Part shown: positions 45,623-54,885 of the stretch, piece by piece | Layout of the letters: the number at the start of each line of letters is the position of its first letter | Position numbering within the stretch: position 1 is the first letter of the stretch | Assembly (NCBI RefSeq): GCF_001043055.1 | Contig: NZ_JYLF01000002.1 | Coordinates: forward strand, 124,001 to 188,000 | Direction of reading: 5' to 3' | DNA length: 64,000 nucleotides | Source of the DNA: Pseudomonas weihenstephanensis | GTDB taxonomy: Bacteria > Pseudomonadota > Gammaproteobacteria > Pseudomonadales > Pseudomonadaceae | Program-made: the position numbers and the translations under genes | The notes under the pieces: generated by a model | Seen by the model: only the letters and a program-made list of their open reading frames with translations | Told to the model about the DNA's origin: nothing | Databases searched by the model: none

Positions 45623-47947
45623 TCAAAATGCGACAGATGTCTGCACGTACACCGTGCGCGGCTCCCCCACGTATTTGCCCTTGTTGTTGTCGTCAAACGA
45701 GCGGGTGAAGTATTCGTGATTCAAGATGTTTTTAACCCCGACCGCGACGTTCAGGTCTGACAATTGATGCCCGAAGTCATAGCCCACGCGGCTGTTGAAC
45801 AGCATGTAGCCGGGGATCTTTCCGGTGCTGCCGTCAGCACTTTCTTTACGGGTATTGGCGTTGTCAGCGAACTGGTCGGTCTGGTAGCTGCTGTCGAGGT
45901 TGGCTTTCCATTGGCCCTGGGTGTAACCGATACCCAATGTGCCTTTGTTTTTGGAGGAGAACGGCACACGATTGCCCTTGTTCGGGCCGTCTTCGCGGAT
46001 GGTCGCGTCGACATAAGCGTAGGTGGCATACACGTCAAACCCTGCCAGCGCAGGGGTCAGGCCGTCCAGTGCGTAGTTCACACTGGCCTCGATGCCCTGG
46101 TGACGGGTTTTGCCGCGGGCGATCACCGTGTCGGTGGTCTGGTTGCTGTCGTATTGGTTGTTGAAGTTGATGAGAAACGCGCCGATCTCCGCCCGCAGGT
46201 TGCCATTGTCGTAGCGTGTGCCCAGCTCCCACGTGCGGGCTTTTTCTGGCTTGACTTCGCCGCCGCTGACCCGGTTCGGCATTTGGCTGTATTGCACGCT
46301 GCCGAACGAACTTTCGGTATTGGCGTAGATATTCCAGCTGTCTGTCACGTGGTACAGCACATTCAAGGCAGGCAGCGGGGTGTTGTAGTCGCCTTTGTAT
46401 TTAACGTGGGTCAGCAGGTTGGTTTGCTCTTGCTCAATCATTTCGTAGCGAATGCCGGGGGTGAATGTCCACTGACCGATGTCGATCTTGTCATCGATAA
46501 AGAACGCATGGGCTTCGGTGGCGCCACGGGTGTCGCGGTCGTTGCGGCTGTTGGTGGTCGGTAACTGGTTGGCCGCAATCGGAGTGCGATAGCGCAACTC
46601 GTGACCGGCCTCACTGATATAGCGATACCCCACGCCGAATTCATGGGCCGTGTTGCCCAGATCAAAGCCTTGGGAGAAGCGAGTTTCAATGCCGCGCACC
46701 CAATATTCGCGGGGTGACAAGGACAGGAATGAACCCTGATCCAGATAGCCGCTGCGCAGGGTTTTGGTGAAGAAGCTGTTGACCGTGAATTCGCGGCGAT
46801 CGTGCTGATAGCGATAACCGAAATTGACCAGGGTGCGACGGCCCCAGAATTTGTCGTTCGGGCGTGTCGACTGATACGGGTCTGCTTTGTAGTCCGCTGT
46901 ACTCAGGCCGCCCGGCATATCGGCTTCGCCGTCGTAGTATTGCGCCATCGCGTGCAGGCTATTGGCGTCATCGATGGGGTAGTTGCCTTTGAGAATCAAG
47001 TCATCGATGCGCGTGTCGCTGTGTTCGCGCCAGTCGCCGCCGCGTGTGCCGGAATAAATCAATGCACCACCCAGCCCGTTGTCGGCCGTGCCGCCGGCCA
47101 GCAGGTTGCCGGTGGTCTTGAAACCGTCATGGCTGGACGACGGGCTGGTCTCGGTCTGGAAACCGGCCTTGACCGTCGGCTCGTCGGGAATGGCGCGAGT
47201 CACGAAGTTGACGATGCCGCCTACGTTCTGCGGGCCATAGCGCACCGCGCCGCCACCGCGCACCACGTCGACGGCGTCCATGTTGCCCATGCTCACGGGC
47301 GCAAACGACAGTTGTGGCTGGCCATACGGGGCGAACGGCACCGGGATGCCGTCCATCAGCACCGTGGAGCGGGTGGCCAGGCGCGGGTTGAGACCACGAA
47401 TGCCAAAGTTCATGGCCATGTCATGGCTGCCAGTGCCGTTGTTTTCCGGGGCGTTGACGCCGGGGATGCGGTTCAGCACCTCACGGGCCGAGGTGGCGCC
47501 CTGGCGTTCGAAGTCTTCGCGGCGGATCACGTCACGTGCACCGGGGTGTTCGAACACGTCCGTCTGTGCGGCGTCACCCAACCAGTCGCCGACCACACTG
47601 GAGGCGCCCAACTCAATGCTGGCGCGGGTCACCGGTTGCAGGCTGAACGCGCCTTGGCCCTCAGCGCGGGCTTGCAGGCCAGTGCCTTCGAGCAAGGCTT
47701 GCAAGCCTTGCTCCGGGCTGTAGTTGCCTTCCAGGCCACGGCTCTGAATGCCACTGGCGGTGGACGAACCAAATGAGATCAGCACCCCGGCTTCGCGACC
47801 AAACTGGTTCAAGGCCGCTTCCAGTGAGGTGGGCGCGATGTGATAGGCCCTGGCCTCGGCAAACGCCATGGGTAAGGCACCCAGAGTGAGACTGGCACCT
47901 AACACTAAACGGGCCAGGCAGGTGAGACGCGAAGGCTGAACGGGCAT
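45623..47947 (-). CDS. FecA-like TonB-dependent transducer receptor
   Basis: 774-aa outer-membrane receptor with an export signal (1-31), an N-terminal signalling (STN) domain (about 33-85; PTSLEAALNQFGREAG) that marks a transducer, a plug (about 125-235; ATSAREVLNRIPGV) and a 22-strand barrel ending in the C-terminal Phe. It is closest to FecA-type (dicitrate-like) receptors, with NFGIRGLNPRLATRSTVLMDGIPV. The ligand cannot be told. It forms the receptor-fecR-fecI set on the minus strand, so it should induce itself via the sigma factor at 49020. Confidence 0.9.
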   Translation of the reverse strand: MPVQPSRLTCLARLVLGASLTLGALPMAFAEARAYHIAPTSLEAALNQFGREAGVLISFGSSTASGIQSRGLEGNYSPEQGLQALLEGTGLQARAEGQGAFSLQPVTRASIELGASSVVGDWLGDAAQTDVFEHPGARDVIRREDFERQGATSAREVLNRIPGVNAPENNGTGSHDMAMNFGIRGLNPRLATRSTVLMDGIPVPFAPYGQPQLSFAPVSMGNMDAVDVVRGGGAVRYGPQNVGGIVNFVTRAIPDEPTVKAGFQTETSPSSSHDGFKTTGNLLAGGTADNGLGGALIYSGTRGGDWREHSDTRIDDLILKGNYPIDDANSLHAMAQYYDGEADMPGGLSTADYKADPYQSTRPNDKFWGRRTLVNFGYRYQHDRREFTVNSFFTKTLRSGYLDQGSFLSLSPREYWVRGIETRFSQGFDLGNTAHEFGVGYRYISEAGHELRYRTPIAANQLPTTNSRNDRDTRGATEAHAFFIDDKIDIGQWTFTPGIRYEMIEQEQTNLLTHVKYKGDYNTPLPALNVLYHVTDSWNIYANTESSFGSVQYSQMPNRVSGGEVKPEKARTWELGTRYDNGNLRAEIGAFLINFNNQYDSNQTTDTVIARGKTRHQGIEASVNYALDGLTPALAGFDVYATYAYVDATIREDGPNKGNRVPFSSKNKGTLGIGYTQGQWKANLDSSYQTDQFADNANTRKESADGSTGKIPGYMLFNSRVGYDFGHQLSDLNVAVGVKNILNHEYFTRSFDDNNKGKYVGEPRTVYVQTSVAF

Positions 47948-48057
47948 GAAGTGGTCCTGAGAAGATGAGAATCGAAGTGGCTTACCTTCTCTGTCACGCC
48001 AGATGTGAAATCAGCTCAACCGCGCAAAAATAAATCGCACCGTGCGCCAATGAGGGG

Positions 48058-49023
48058 CTAAACGTTGGATTCAACCGTGACCCAATAGCGGGTAAAGCGC
48101 CTGACCCGTACCGGCAGGCTGAGGGGCAACACATCGAGCACGCGCTCGGTATCGTCAATCGGGTAAGTGCCGGAGATCAGCAGGTTGGCGACTTTAGGGT
48201 CGCAGTTGAGCTGACCACGACGGTAGCGCCCCAGCTCGGCGAGAAAGTCGCCTAAACGCATATGCGCGGCCACCAGCATGCCGTCGACCCAGGCGCCACT
48301 GCCTGCATCCAGTGCGTGCGTCGCATTCCACGCCTTTGCGGTGAAACTCACTTGCTGGCGAGCCTCGACCACCAGCGCACCGCCGCTGTGCGCCACAGGC
48401 GATAGTGTTACCTGCCCTGCAAAGACCGCCAATTGAGTGTGGTCACGCAACTGGCGCACATTGAATCGCGCGCCTTGGGGCTGTAAAAGACCGTGCGCGG
48501 TCACAACCTGCAACGGGCGCGGATCGTCAGCCACGGTCAGTTGCATCTCGCCTTCAAGCAAACGAATCAGCCGCTGTTGTGCGTCAAAGGTCACGTCCAC
48601 CGCGCTGGCGGTGTTGAGCTGGATCTGGCTGCCATCCTGCAACGTCACCGTGCGGCGTTGACCCACCGGGCTACTGTAATCGGCCAACAGAGGCGTGATG
48701 GGCAGTTGTTGGCGCAGGCCATAAGTCACGGCCGAGCCTGCCCCCACTAGCAGCAACACTTTGAGGGCTTGGCGCCGAGTGTTGCTTTTAGGCGCGTTCA
48801 GGGCGGCGTGGGCGAGGGGCGAATGCAACCCGCGCAGGCGCTGATTGACCCGTTGAATGTGATCCCACGCACGCTGATGTTCGCTGTGAGCGTCTAGCCA
48901 GTGCTCCCACGCCTGCTGACGACGCGGGCTGAGTGCACCGCCCTGCATTTCGACCAGCCAGCTCACCGCTTGCTCAGCCACCTGCGGCGCGATATCCGGG
49001 GGATTGTTGAATGTGCCGTTCAT
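48058..49023 (-). CDS. fecR: FecR-like anti-sigma/sensor protein
   Basis: 321-aa inner-membrane regulator. The N-terminal cytoplasmic part (DUF4880-type, WLVEMQGGALSPRRQQAWEHWLDAH) binds the ECF sigma factor; one membrane segment follows (about 87-103) and a periplasmic FecR domain (from about 118; YSSPVGQRRTVTLQDGSQIQLN) that senses the STN domain of the receptor. It overlaps fecI by 4 bp (ATGA). Normal length. Confidence 0.92.
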   Translation of the reverse strand: MNGTFNNPPDIAPQVAEQAVSWLVEMQGGALSPRRQQAWEHWLDAHSEHQRAWDHIQRVNQRLRGLHSPLAHAALNAPKSNTRRQALKVLLLVGAGSAVTYGLRQQLPITPLLADYSSPVGQRRTVTLQDGSQIQLNTASAVDVTFDAQQRLIRLLEGEMQLTVADDPRPLQVVTAHGLLQPQGARFNVRQLRDHTQLAVFAGQVTLSPVAHSGGALVVEARQQVSFTAKAWNATHALDAGSGAWVDGMLVAAHMRLGDFLAELGRYRRGQLNCDPKVANLLISGTYPIDDTERVLDVLPLSLPVRVRRFTRYWVTVESNV

Positions 49024-49508
49024 AAAGCGAAATAGCAGCGCAGGGCGGCTTTGTTCAAATGACGTTTGACCGTCGCAATGGAAATGCCCAGTTGCGCGCC
49101 GATCTGCGCGTAGCTCAGGCCATCGAGTTGCGCCAGCAAAAACGCGCGTTTGACCGGGGAGGGCAGGCCGTCGAGCAATTGGTCCAGCGCCACCAGGGTT
49201 TGCAGGATGATTGCGCGTTCTTCTTCACTCGGCGCGACGGCTTCGGGGAGATCGGCCAGGGCTTGCAGGTAGGCGCGCTCCAGGTCCTGGCGACGGTAGT
49301 GATTAAACAGCACGCGCTTGGCGACGGTGGTCAAAAACGCGCGCGGCTCGGTCAGGGTCGGGGTTTCGCGCGCCGTGAGCAGGCGCATGAACGTGTCCTG
49401 AGCCAGGTCAGCGGCGCTTTGCGGGCAGCCAAGCTTGCGCCGCAACCAGCCTGTGAGCCAGCTGTGGTGGTCCACATACAGGACCTCAACGTGATTTGAC
49501 GGCGACAA
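49020..49508 (-). CDS. fecI: FecI-like ECF sigma factor
   Basis: ECF sigma factor of the iron-responsive group. I chose TTG 49508 (162 aa) because GGAG lies six bases upstream and the family homology begins MSPSNHVEVLYVDHH; a longer frame to 49592 lacks support. Region 2 (SAADLAQDTFMRLL) and region 4 (GLSYAQIGAQLGISIATVKRHL) are present. It is controlled by FecR next door. A Fur-like sequence lies upstream at 49543. The TTG start may limit its amount. Confidence 0.88.
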   Translation of the reverse strand: MSPSNHVEVLYVDHHSWLTGWLRRKLGCPQSAADLAQDTFMRLLTARETPTLTEPRAFLTTVAKRVLFNHYRRQDLERAYLQALADLPEAVAPSEEERAIILQTLVALDQLLDGLPSPVKRAFLLAQLDGLSYAQIGAQLGISIATVKRHLNKAALRCYFAL

Positions 49509-49542
49509 CCAACACTCCGACTGCGCTAAAAACGCTTTAGAG

Positions 49543-49561
49543 AACAAGAATTGTTCGCATT
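49543..49561 (-). promoter_or_regulatory. Fur-box-like sequence, fecI minus strand
   Basis: On the minus strand AATGCGAACAATTCTTGTT matches 13 of 19 positions of AATGATAATAATTATCATT. It contains GAACAA-GAA-TTGTTC (49542-49556) as a perfect inverted repeat on the plus strand. Position just upstream of the fecI start fits iron control. Weak by itself. Confidence 0.5.
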
Positions 49562-49635
49562 GTAGGGGTGTGTGATTGCATTGGGCAATCACCCTTGATC
49601 AGCAACGTGCGTGCAGGCCGTCATCTGCTTTTGCA

Positions 49636-49654
49636 TATGAGAATATTTATCATT
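49636..49654 (+). promoter_or_regulatory. Fur box upstream of second fecI
   Basis: TATGAGAATATTTATCATT matches 16 of 19 positions of the AATGATAATAATTATCATT Fur-box repeat. It lies 39 bp before the plus-strand fecI ATG and 128 bp from the divergent fecI, so it can repress one or both under iron-replete conditions. Confidence 0.75.
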
Positions 49655-49692
49655 AGTATCGCTTTCCTTTTGAACATCTGCTTGCGACGCCC

Positions 49693-50247
49693 ATGAATCC
49701 TCCCGACCTTCAGGAAGGCCCCGACAGCGAATCGCGCCATGGACGTGCGCATTTCCTGCAGGTTTTTTTATCCCAACGCTTGCAAATGGAAGCGCTGGTC
49801 AGCCGCCGCGTGGGTTGTCGTGCGACGGCAGCTGATTTGGTACAGGACTTATTTGTGCGTTTTTGGCGCCGCCCTCTGGTGCAGGTCGAAGAGCTGGGCA
49901 CCTACCTGCTGCGGTGCGCGGGCAACATCGCTATTGATCATTTACGCCGTGAAGGCTCGCGCGGGCGAATCAACCAGCAGTGGCAGACTGAACCCGATAG
50001 CCACGGCTGTGAGCCGCAGGCAGCGCTTGAGGCGGGCAACGATTTACGTCAGGTCGAAGCCGCGTTGCGCACCTTGCCCGAGCGCACGCGGCATATCTTT
50101 TTGCTTAATCGCATTCATGGCCGTACCTACGCCGACATCGCCAAGGTCATGGGCGTGTCCCAAAGTGCCGTCGAAAAACATATGATGCGCGCCCTTGAAG
50201 CCTGCAAGGCCAGCTTGCGTGAGCCACCGACAGGGACAGCGCCGTGA
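49693..50247 (+). CDS. fecI: FecI-like ECF sigma factor, second system
   Basis: 184-aa ECF sigma factor with region 2 (VGCRATAADLVQDLFVRFW) and region 4 (GRTYADIAKVMGVSQSAVEKHM), of the iron-responsive FecI group. It is divergent from the first fecI. The ATG of fecR (50244) overlaps its stop by 4 bp. The sigma should direct transcription of the receptor at 51401. The N-terminal extension (about 20 residues) is Gly/Ser/Asp-rich and unusual but modest. Confidence 0.92.
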   Translation: MNPPDLQEGPDSESRHGRAHFLQVFLSQRLQMEALVSRRVGCRATAADLVQDLFVRFWRRPLVQVEELGTYLLRCAGNIAIDHLRREGSRGRINQQWQTEPDSHGCEPQAALEAGNDLRQVEAALRTLPERTRHIFLLNRIHGRTYADIAKVMGVSQSAVEKHMMRALEACKASLREPPTGTAP

Positions 50248-51233
50248 TCAACCGTTCGAACATCCCCATTACCGCTGAGCAAGAGCGCACGGCGCTGGCG
50301 TGGTTGAGCGTATTGCACGACCAGCCCGACAGCGGCGACCAGGCCACCTTCAGCCGTTGGTTACAGGCAGACCCAGCCCATGCCGAGGCCTACGCCCAGG
50401 CGCAAGTGGTGTGGGAATTGACCGAAGTCGCAGGTAGCCAGTTGGCTGATGAAGACGCGTTGGCGATGCAGCGTTACCTGTCAGCCATGAACGAATCCAA
50501 ACGCAGTCGTGTGTGGCAGTGGTCCAGTGGGCTGGCCGTCGCCGCATGCCTGCTGCTGATGGTTGGCGTGTTTGCCGGGTGGCAGCCAGCACGCTGGGTC
50601 GATGATTTGGGCGCCGACTATGTGAGTGCGCCGGGGCAAGTGCGCACCATCACGCTGGTGGACGGTTCGCACATCACACTGGATGCCGACAGCGCCCTCG
50701 CGGTGAACTTCAGCGCTGGCGAGCGCCATGTGCAGCTGCGCCGTGGCGCGGCTTTTTTCCATGTCACCCACACGGGCGAGCCGTTTGTAGTCGATGCCCA
50801 TGAGGGGCAAGCGCGGGTGCTGGGCACTGAGTTTGAAGTGCGTTTGCAGCCCACCGGTGCGCAAGTGACGGTGTTGTCCGGGCGGGTGGGTGTGACGGCT
50901 GGCAAAGGCGCGCCGCAGCAGATTCTCACCGCTGACCAGCAAGTGGCATACAGTGCCGGCGTTACGCAGACGCTGCATGCCGCGCACGCTAAAAGTCAGC
51001 TGGGGTGGCGAACCGGGTGGCTGACGTATGCAAAAACGCCGCTGGTAGACGTAGTGGCGGACCTCGAACGTTATTTTCCGGGGCACATTGTGTTGCTCAA
51101 TGCCGAGCTGGGGCGTCGGCGTATCAGTGGCAGTTTCCCCAGTCGCGACCCGCAAGCGGTGCTGGATTCTTTGCAGAGCGTGCTGGGGTTTGAACAGCAC
51201 AGCGTGCTTGGACGGGTGATTGTGTTGCGTTGA
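50244..51233 (+). CDS. fecR: FecR-like anti-sigma/sensor protein, second system
   Basis: 329-aa FecR: cytoplasmic N-terminal domain (ALAWLSVLHDQPDSGDQATFSRWL), one membrane segment (about 92-110), and a periplasmic FecR domain (DYVSAPGQVRTITLVDGSHITLDADS) and STN-like end (LGRRRISGSFPSRDPQAVLDSL). It overlaps fecI by 4 bp, mirroring the first system. The partner receptor follows after 167 bp including a palindromic repeat. Confidence 0.92.
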   Translation: MINRSNIPITAEQERTALAWLSVLHDQPDSGDQATFSRWLQADPAHAEAYAQAQVVWELTEVAGSQLADEDALAMQRYLSAMNESKRSRVWQWSSGLAVAACLLLMVGVFAGWQPARWVDDLGADYVSAPGQVRTITLVDGSHITLDADSALAVNFSAGERHVQLRRGAAFFHVTHTGEPFVVDAHEGQARVLGTEFEVRLQPTGAQVTVLSGRVGVTAGKGAPQQILTADQQVAYSAGVTQTLHAAHAKSQLGWRTGWLTYAKTPLVDVVADLERYFPGHIVLLNAELGRRRISGSFPSRDPQAVLDSLQSVLGFEQHSVLGRVIVLR

Positions 51234-51244
51234 CGCCTTCGCCC

Positions 51245-51279
51245 ATCGCCATCCTCTCCTTTCGGGAGAGGATGGCGAT
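51245..51279. repeat. Palindromic repeat between fecR and receptor
   Basis: ATCGCCATCCTCTC (51245-51258) and GAGAGGATGGCGAT (51266-51279) form a perfect 14-bp stem with loop CTTTCGG. It is related to the CCCTCTCC/GGAGAGGG elements elsewhere in the window and may end part of the fecI-fecR transcript, giving separate receptor control. Confidence 0.7.
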
Positions 51280-51357
51280 GAGGGGAAAATCGTCACCGCG
51301 ATTATTTTTTCAATCCTGGGTGAGGTAAACCCCTCGCCGATCCGTGTAGTGCTTGAA

Positions 51358-51376
51358 AATGCGAAAAATTCGCATT
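51358..51376 (+). promoter_or_regulatory. Fur-box-like palindrome upstream of second receptor
   Basis: AATGCGAA-AAA-TTCGCATT is a perfect inverted repeat, matching 14 of 19 positions of the AATGATAATAATTATCATT Fur box and sharing the AATGCGAA half with the sequence at 49543. It lies 25 bp before the receptor ATG, over the likely promoter. Confidence 0.6.
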
Positions 51377-51400
51377 ACGTAACAGGTCGACACACAGGTC

Positions 51401-53842
51401 ATGAGCATGAAGTCCAAGGCAATGTCAGCGCCAAGCGGTTTGGTTAAACAGTGGTTAGGTGCGTCTGCGTTATTGATGGCCGGTCTGGCATTGGCCCCGT
51501 TGAGCGTGGCTGTGGCCGCAGAGGCCACCGCCCATCACACCGAGCGTGAATTTGCCTTCAACCTGCCTGCCGAATCCTTGCCTCAGGCGTTGAATGACTT
51601 CAGTCGGCTGACCGGCCTGAGCGTGGTCTACACCGACGAAGCACCGTATGGTTTGCAAGCCCCCGCGCTCAAGGGCCGCATGAGTGCCGAACAGGCATTG
51701 CTTACCTTGCTCGCGCAGTCTGGCTTCACGGCTCGACGCACAGACGCCCACACCTTCGCCCTCGAACCCGCGCCGACCGCAGGTGCCTTGAACCTGGGCG
51801 CCACCCGCATCACTTCGCTGGCGCACAACGACACCAGCTACCAGCCCCCCGCCGTGACCTCGGTGATGCGTGGGCAGGGCGACACCCTGCAAATCCCACA
51901 CACCATTAACGTGGTGGCAGCGCAGGTGATCCGCGATCAGGTGCCGCGCAATCTGGACGATGCACTGAACAACATCAGCGGCATCACCCAGGGCAACACG
52001 CTGGGCAGCACCCAGGACTCCGTGATGAAACGCGGCTTTGGCGACAACCGCGACGGCTCGATCATGCGCGACGGCATGCCGCTCGTGCAGGGGCGCGCAT
52101 TGAATGCCACCGCCGAGCGAATCGAAGTGCTCAAAGGCCCGGCCTCGTTGTTGTATGGCATTCAGGACCCCGGCGGGGTGGTCAACGTGGTGAGCAAAAA
52201 ACCGCAACTGGAGCAGTACAACGCCCTGACGGTGCGCGGCTCAACTTACGGCTCGGGAAAAAACGGCAGCGGTGGCAGCTTTGATAGCACCGGCGCGCTG
52301 GGGGATTCGGGGCTGGCGTATCGCATGATCGTTGATCACGAAGATGAGGATTACTGGCGCAATTTCGGCACGCACCGCGAGACCCTGATTGCCCCGTCGC
52401 TGGCGTGGTACGGCGACACGACCCAAGTGTTGCTGGCTTACGAACACCGCGAGTTCCTGTCGCCGTTTGACCGGGGCACCGCCATTAATCCTGCGACCAA
52501 CCACCCGTTGGACATTCCGGCCACACGTCGTCTGGACGAGCCGTTCAACAACATGCAAGGACGCTCGGACCTGTACCGCTTTGAAGTCGATCACGACCTT
52601 AACGATGACTGGAAAACCCACTTCGGCTACAGCTGGAACCGCGAAACCTACGACGCCAGCCAAGTGCGGGTCACGGCGGTCAACCCGAAGACCGGCACCC
52701 TCACGCGCAAAATGGACGGCACTCAAGGCGCAATCACCACTGATCGTTTTGCCACGCTCAGCCTGCAAGGCAAGGTGCAGGCGGCAGGTATGCAGCATGA
52801 CGTGGTGTTCGGGCTGGACGATGAATACCGCAAGATTTACCGCGCCGATTTAATCCGCCAAACCAGCCAATACCCCTTCAGCTACCTCAACCCGGTGTAT
52901 GGCCGTGAAGTGGCCGGCACCACCGTCAGCGCCAGCGACAGTAACCAGACCGACCTGCTGCGCAGCGATTCGCTCTTTATGCAGGACTCGATTCACCTTA
53001 CCGACCAATGGATTTTCGTCGCAGGCGGGCGCTTCCAGAAGTACGACCAGTTGGCGGGCAAAGGTCGCCCGTTTACTGCCAACACCGACAACAACGGTCA
53101 GAAGTGGATCCCGCGTGCCGGGCTGGTGTATCGCTACACCGACGAGCTGTCGTTCTACACCAGCTACACCGAATCGTTCAAACCCAACTCCACCATCGCC
53201 CCGCTGACCAGCGGCGTGGTGCTGGACTCGGCCATCGCACCTGAGCAGTCCAAGTCTTGGGAAGTGGGGGCCAAGCTGGACATGCCGGGGCGCATCACCG
53301 GCACCGTGGCGTTGTATGACATTAAAAAACGCAACGTACTGGTGTCCACCACCGTGGGCGAAGACACGGTGTATTCAGCGGCGGGCGAAGTTCGTTCGCG
53401 GGGCCTGGAGCTGGACGTCAGTGGCCAGCTCAGCGACCAATGGAGCCTGATTGGCAGCTACGCCTACACCGATGCCGAGGTGACCAAAGACCCGGTCTAC
53501 AACGGCATGCGCCTGCAAAACGTGGCCAAAAATAGCGGTTCACTGTCGGCCGTGTATGAGGTCGGCAGCGTGTTTGGCGGCGATCAATTGCGTCTCGGTG
53601 CGGGTGCGCGGTATGTCGGCGAACGTGCAGGGGACGCGCTCAACGACTTCGACCTGCCGGGCTACACGGTGGCCGATGCGTTTGCGACCTACGACACGCA
53701 GGTAGAAGGGCAAAAGGTCAAATTGCAACTCAACATCAAAAACCTGTTCGACCGCACTTACTACACCTCGGCGGCCAGTCGCACCTTCGTTTCGATGGGC
53801 GACTCGCGGCAAGTGTCCGTGGCCAGCACGCTGGAGTTTTAA
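51401..53842 (+). CDS. TonB-dependent siderophore transducer receptor (FoxA/FiuA-like)
   Basis: 813-aa outer-membrane siderophore receptor. It has an export signal (about 1-46), an STN signalling domain (about 52-105; NLPAESLPQALNDFSRLTGL), a plug (about 150-270) with RGFGDNRDGSIMRDGMPL and ERIEVLKGPASLLYG, and a barrel ending in Phe. The sequence type is that of hydroxamate-siderophore receptors (ferrichrome or ferrioxamine), which is an inference from family likeness. ATG 51407 is an alternative start. It completes fecI-fecR-receptor on the plus strand. Confidence 0.9.
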   Translation: MSMKSKAMSAPSGLVKQWLGASALLMAGLALAPLSVAVAAEATAHHTEREFAFNLPAESLPQALNDFSRLTGLSVVYTDEAPYGLQAPALKGRMSAEQALLTLLAQSGFTARRTDAHTFALEPAPTAGALNLGATRITSLAHNDTSYQPPAVTSVMRGQGDTLQIPHTINVVAAQVIRDQVPRNLDDALNNISGITQGNTLGSTQDSVMKRGFGDNRDGSIMRDGMPLVQGRALNATAERIEVLKGPASLLYGIQDPGGVVNVVSKKPQLEQYNALTVRGSTYGSGKNGSGGSFDSTGALGDSGLAYRMIVDHEDEDYWRNFGTHRETLIAPSLAWYGDTTQVLLAYEHREFLSPFDRGTAINPATNHPLDIPATRRLDEPFNNMQGRSDLYRFEVDHDLNDDWKTHFGYSWNRETYDASQVRVTAVNPKTGTLTRKMDGTQGAITTDRFATLSLQGKVQAAGMQHDVVFGLDDEYRKIYRADLIRQTSQYPFSYLNPVYGREVAGTTVSASDSNQTDLLRSDSLFMQDSIHLTDQWIFVAGGRFQKYDQLAGKGRPFTANTDNNGQKWIPRAGLVYRYTDELSFYTSYTESFKPNSTIAPLTSGVVLDSAIAPEQSKSWEVGAKLDMPGRITGTVALYDIKKRNVLVSTTVGEDTVYSAAGEVRSRGLELDVSGQLSDQWSLIGSYAYTDAEVTKDPVYNGMRLQNVAKNSGSLSAVYEVGSVFGGDQLRLGAGARYVGERAGDALNDFDLPGYTVADAFATYDTQVEGQKVKLQLNIKNLFDRTYYTSAASRTFVSMGDSRQVSVASTLEF

Positions 53843-53875
53843 CTCACTGCGCCGCCTTGGGCAGCGACTGCGGGT

Positions 53876-54751
53876 TTATGGCCTGAACGCCGCGCGGTAC
53901 TCGCCCGGCGTACCGCCCAGCGTGTGTTTAAACCGGTTGGTGAAGTGGCTGGCGCTGGCGAAACCGCAGCTCAGCGCGATTTCGCCCAATGCCAGCGAGC
54001 TGTGCCGCAGTAATGAGCGCGCTCGACTCAAGCGCCGTGCCAGCACGTATTGATGCGGTGCCACACCAAAGCTTTCACGAAACATACGCGCAAAGTGATA
54101 AGGCGACAGCGCGCACTGCGCCGCTAGCTGGCCGATGCTTAACGGCTCGGCCAGTTGCTGTTCGATGGTGTCCACCAACTGGCGGCGCTGATACGCCGCC
54201 AGTCCGCCCTTGAGTTGCAAACCCTCGCGTAACCCCACCTGGCTCAGTACGGCGTGGTCGAGCAATTCGTTGGCCAGGCTGCTGGTGAGCATGCGCTCGC
54301 CCGGTTCAGTCCAGTTCATCTTCAGTAATTGATGAAAGCGCAAGGTTTGCTGCGCATCGTCCAGAAACGTGTATTCACGCAATTGCAGGGTGCGCGGTTC
54401 TTTATCGAGCAGGCTGATGCAACCGAGGGCGAATTGCGCCTGACTGACATACACATGGGCCAGACGGATTTCGCCATTGATGACCCATGCCGATTGGTGC
54501 TCGGCAGGCAACACGCACAGTTTGCCCGGTGCCCCTCGGGCGCTGGGTTGCTCACGCCGAAACGTACCGGTGCCGCCCGAGATGTAGCACGACAGGGTGT
54601 GATGGGTGGGCGCTTCATAGTCGCGGGCATCGTGATGGTTGGTCCACAAAGCGGCGGCCATACCGTCACCCAGCTCGGCGCAGTGCTCAAGGCGAGCATT
54701 GGGCGAGCGGCTCATGGACTGAAACACTTGCAGGGTGTCGAACGCGGTCAT
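53876..54751 (-). CDS. AraC-family regulator
   Basis: 291-aa AraC regulator from ATG 54751, chosen because GGAG lies eight bases before it (an ATG two codons upstream is too near that site). The N-terminal half is a sensor domain; the C-terminal double HTH (about 195-291) includes LSIGQLAAQCALSPYHFARMF and LALGEIALSCGFASASHFTNRF. It is divergent from the DMT exporter at 54886 and probably controls it. Effector unknown. Confidence 0.88.
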   Translation of the reverse strand: MTAFDTLQVFQSMSRSPNARLEHCAELGDGMAAALWTNHHDARDYEAPTHHTLSCYISGGTGTFRREQPSARGAPGKLCVLPAEHQSAWVINGEIRLAHVYVSQAQFALGCISLLDKEPRTLQLREYTFLDDAQQTLRFHQLLKMNWTEPGERMLTSSLANELLDHAVLSQVGLREGLQLKGGLAAYQRRQLVDTIEQQLAEPLSIGQLAAQCALSPYHFARMFRESFGVAPHQYVLARRLSRARSLLRHSSLALGEIALSCGFASASHFTNRFKHTLGGTPGEYRAAFRP

Positions 54752-54885
54752 GGTCATTTCTCCAACGCCTTGCATCCTACGCTGCCTTGTCAGCGCCGCC
54801 AGCCCCCGAGCGACAAAAGCGCAAGAATCTGCAAGTGCCCGGGCAGGGCGCCATTCACACTGAAGGTCATCTTCAGGAGCGTGCC

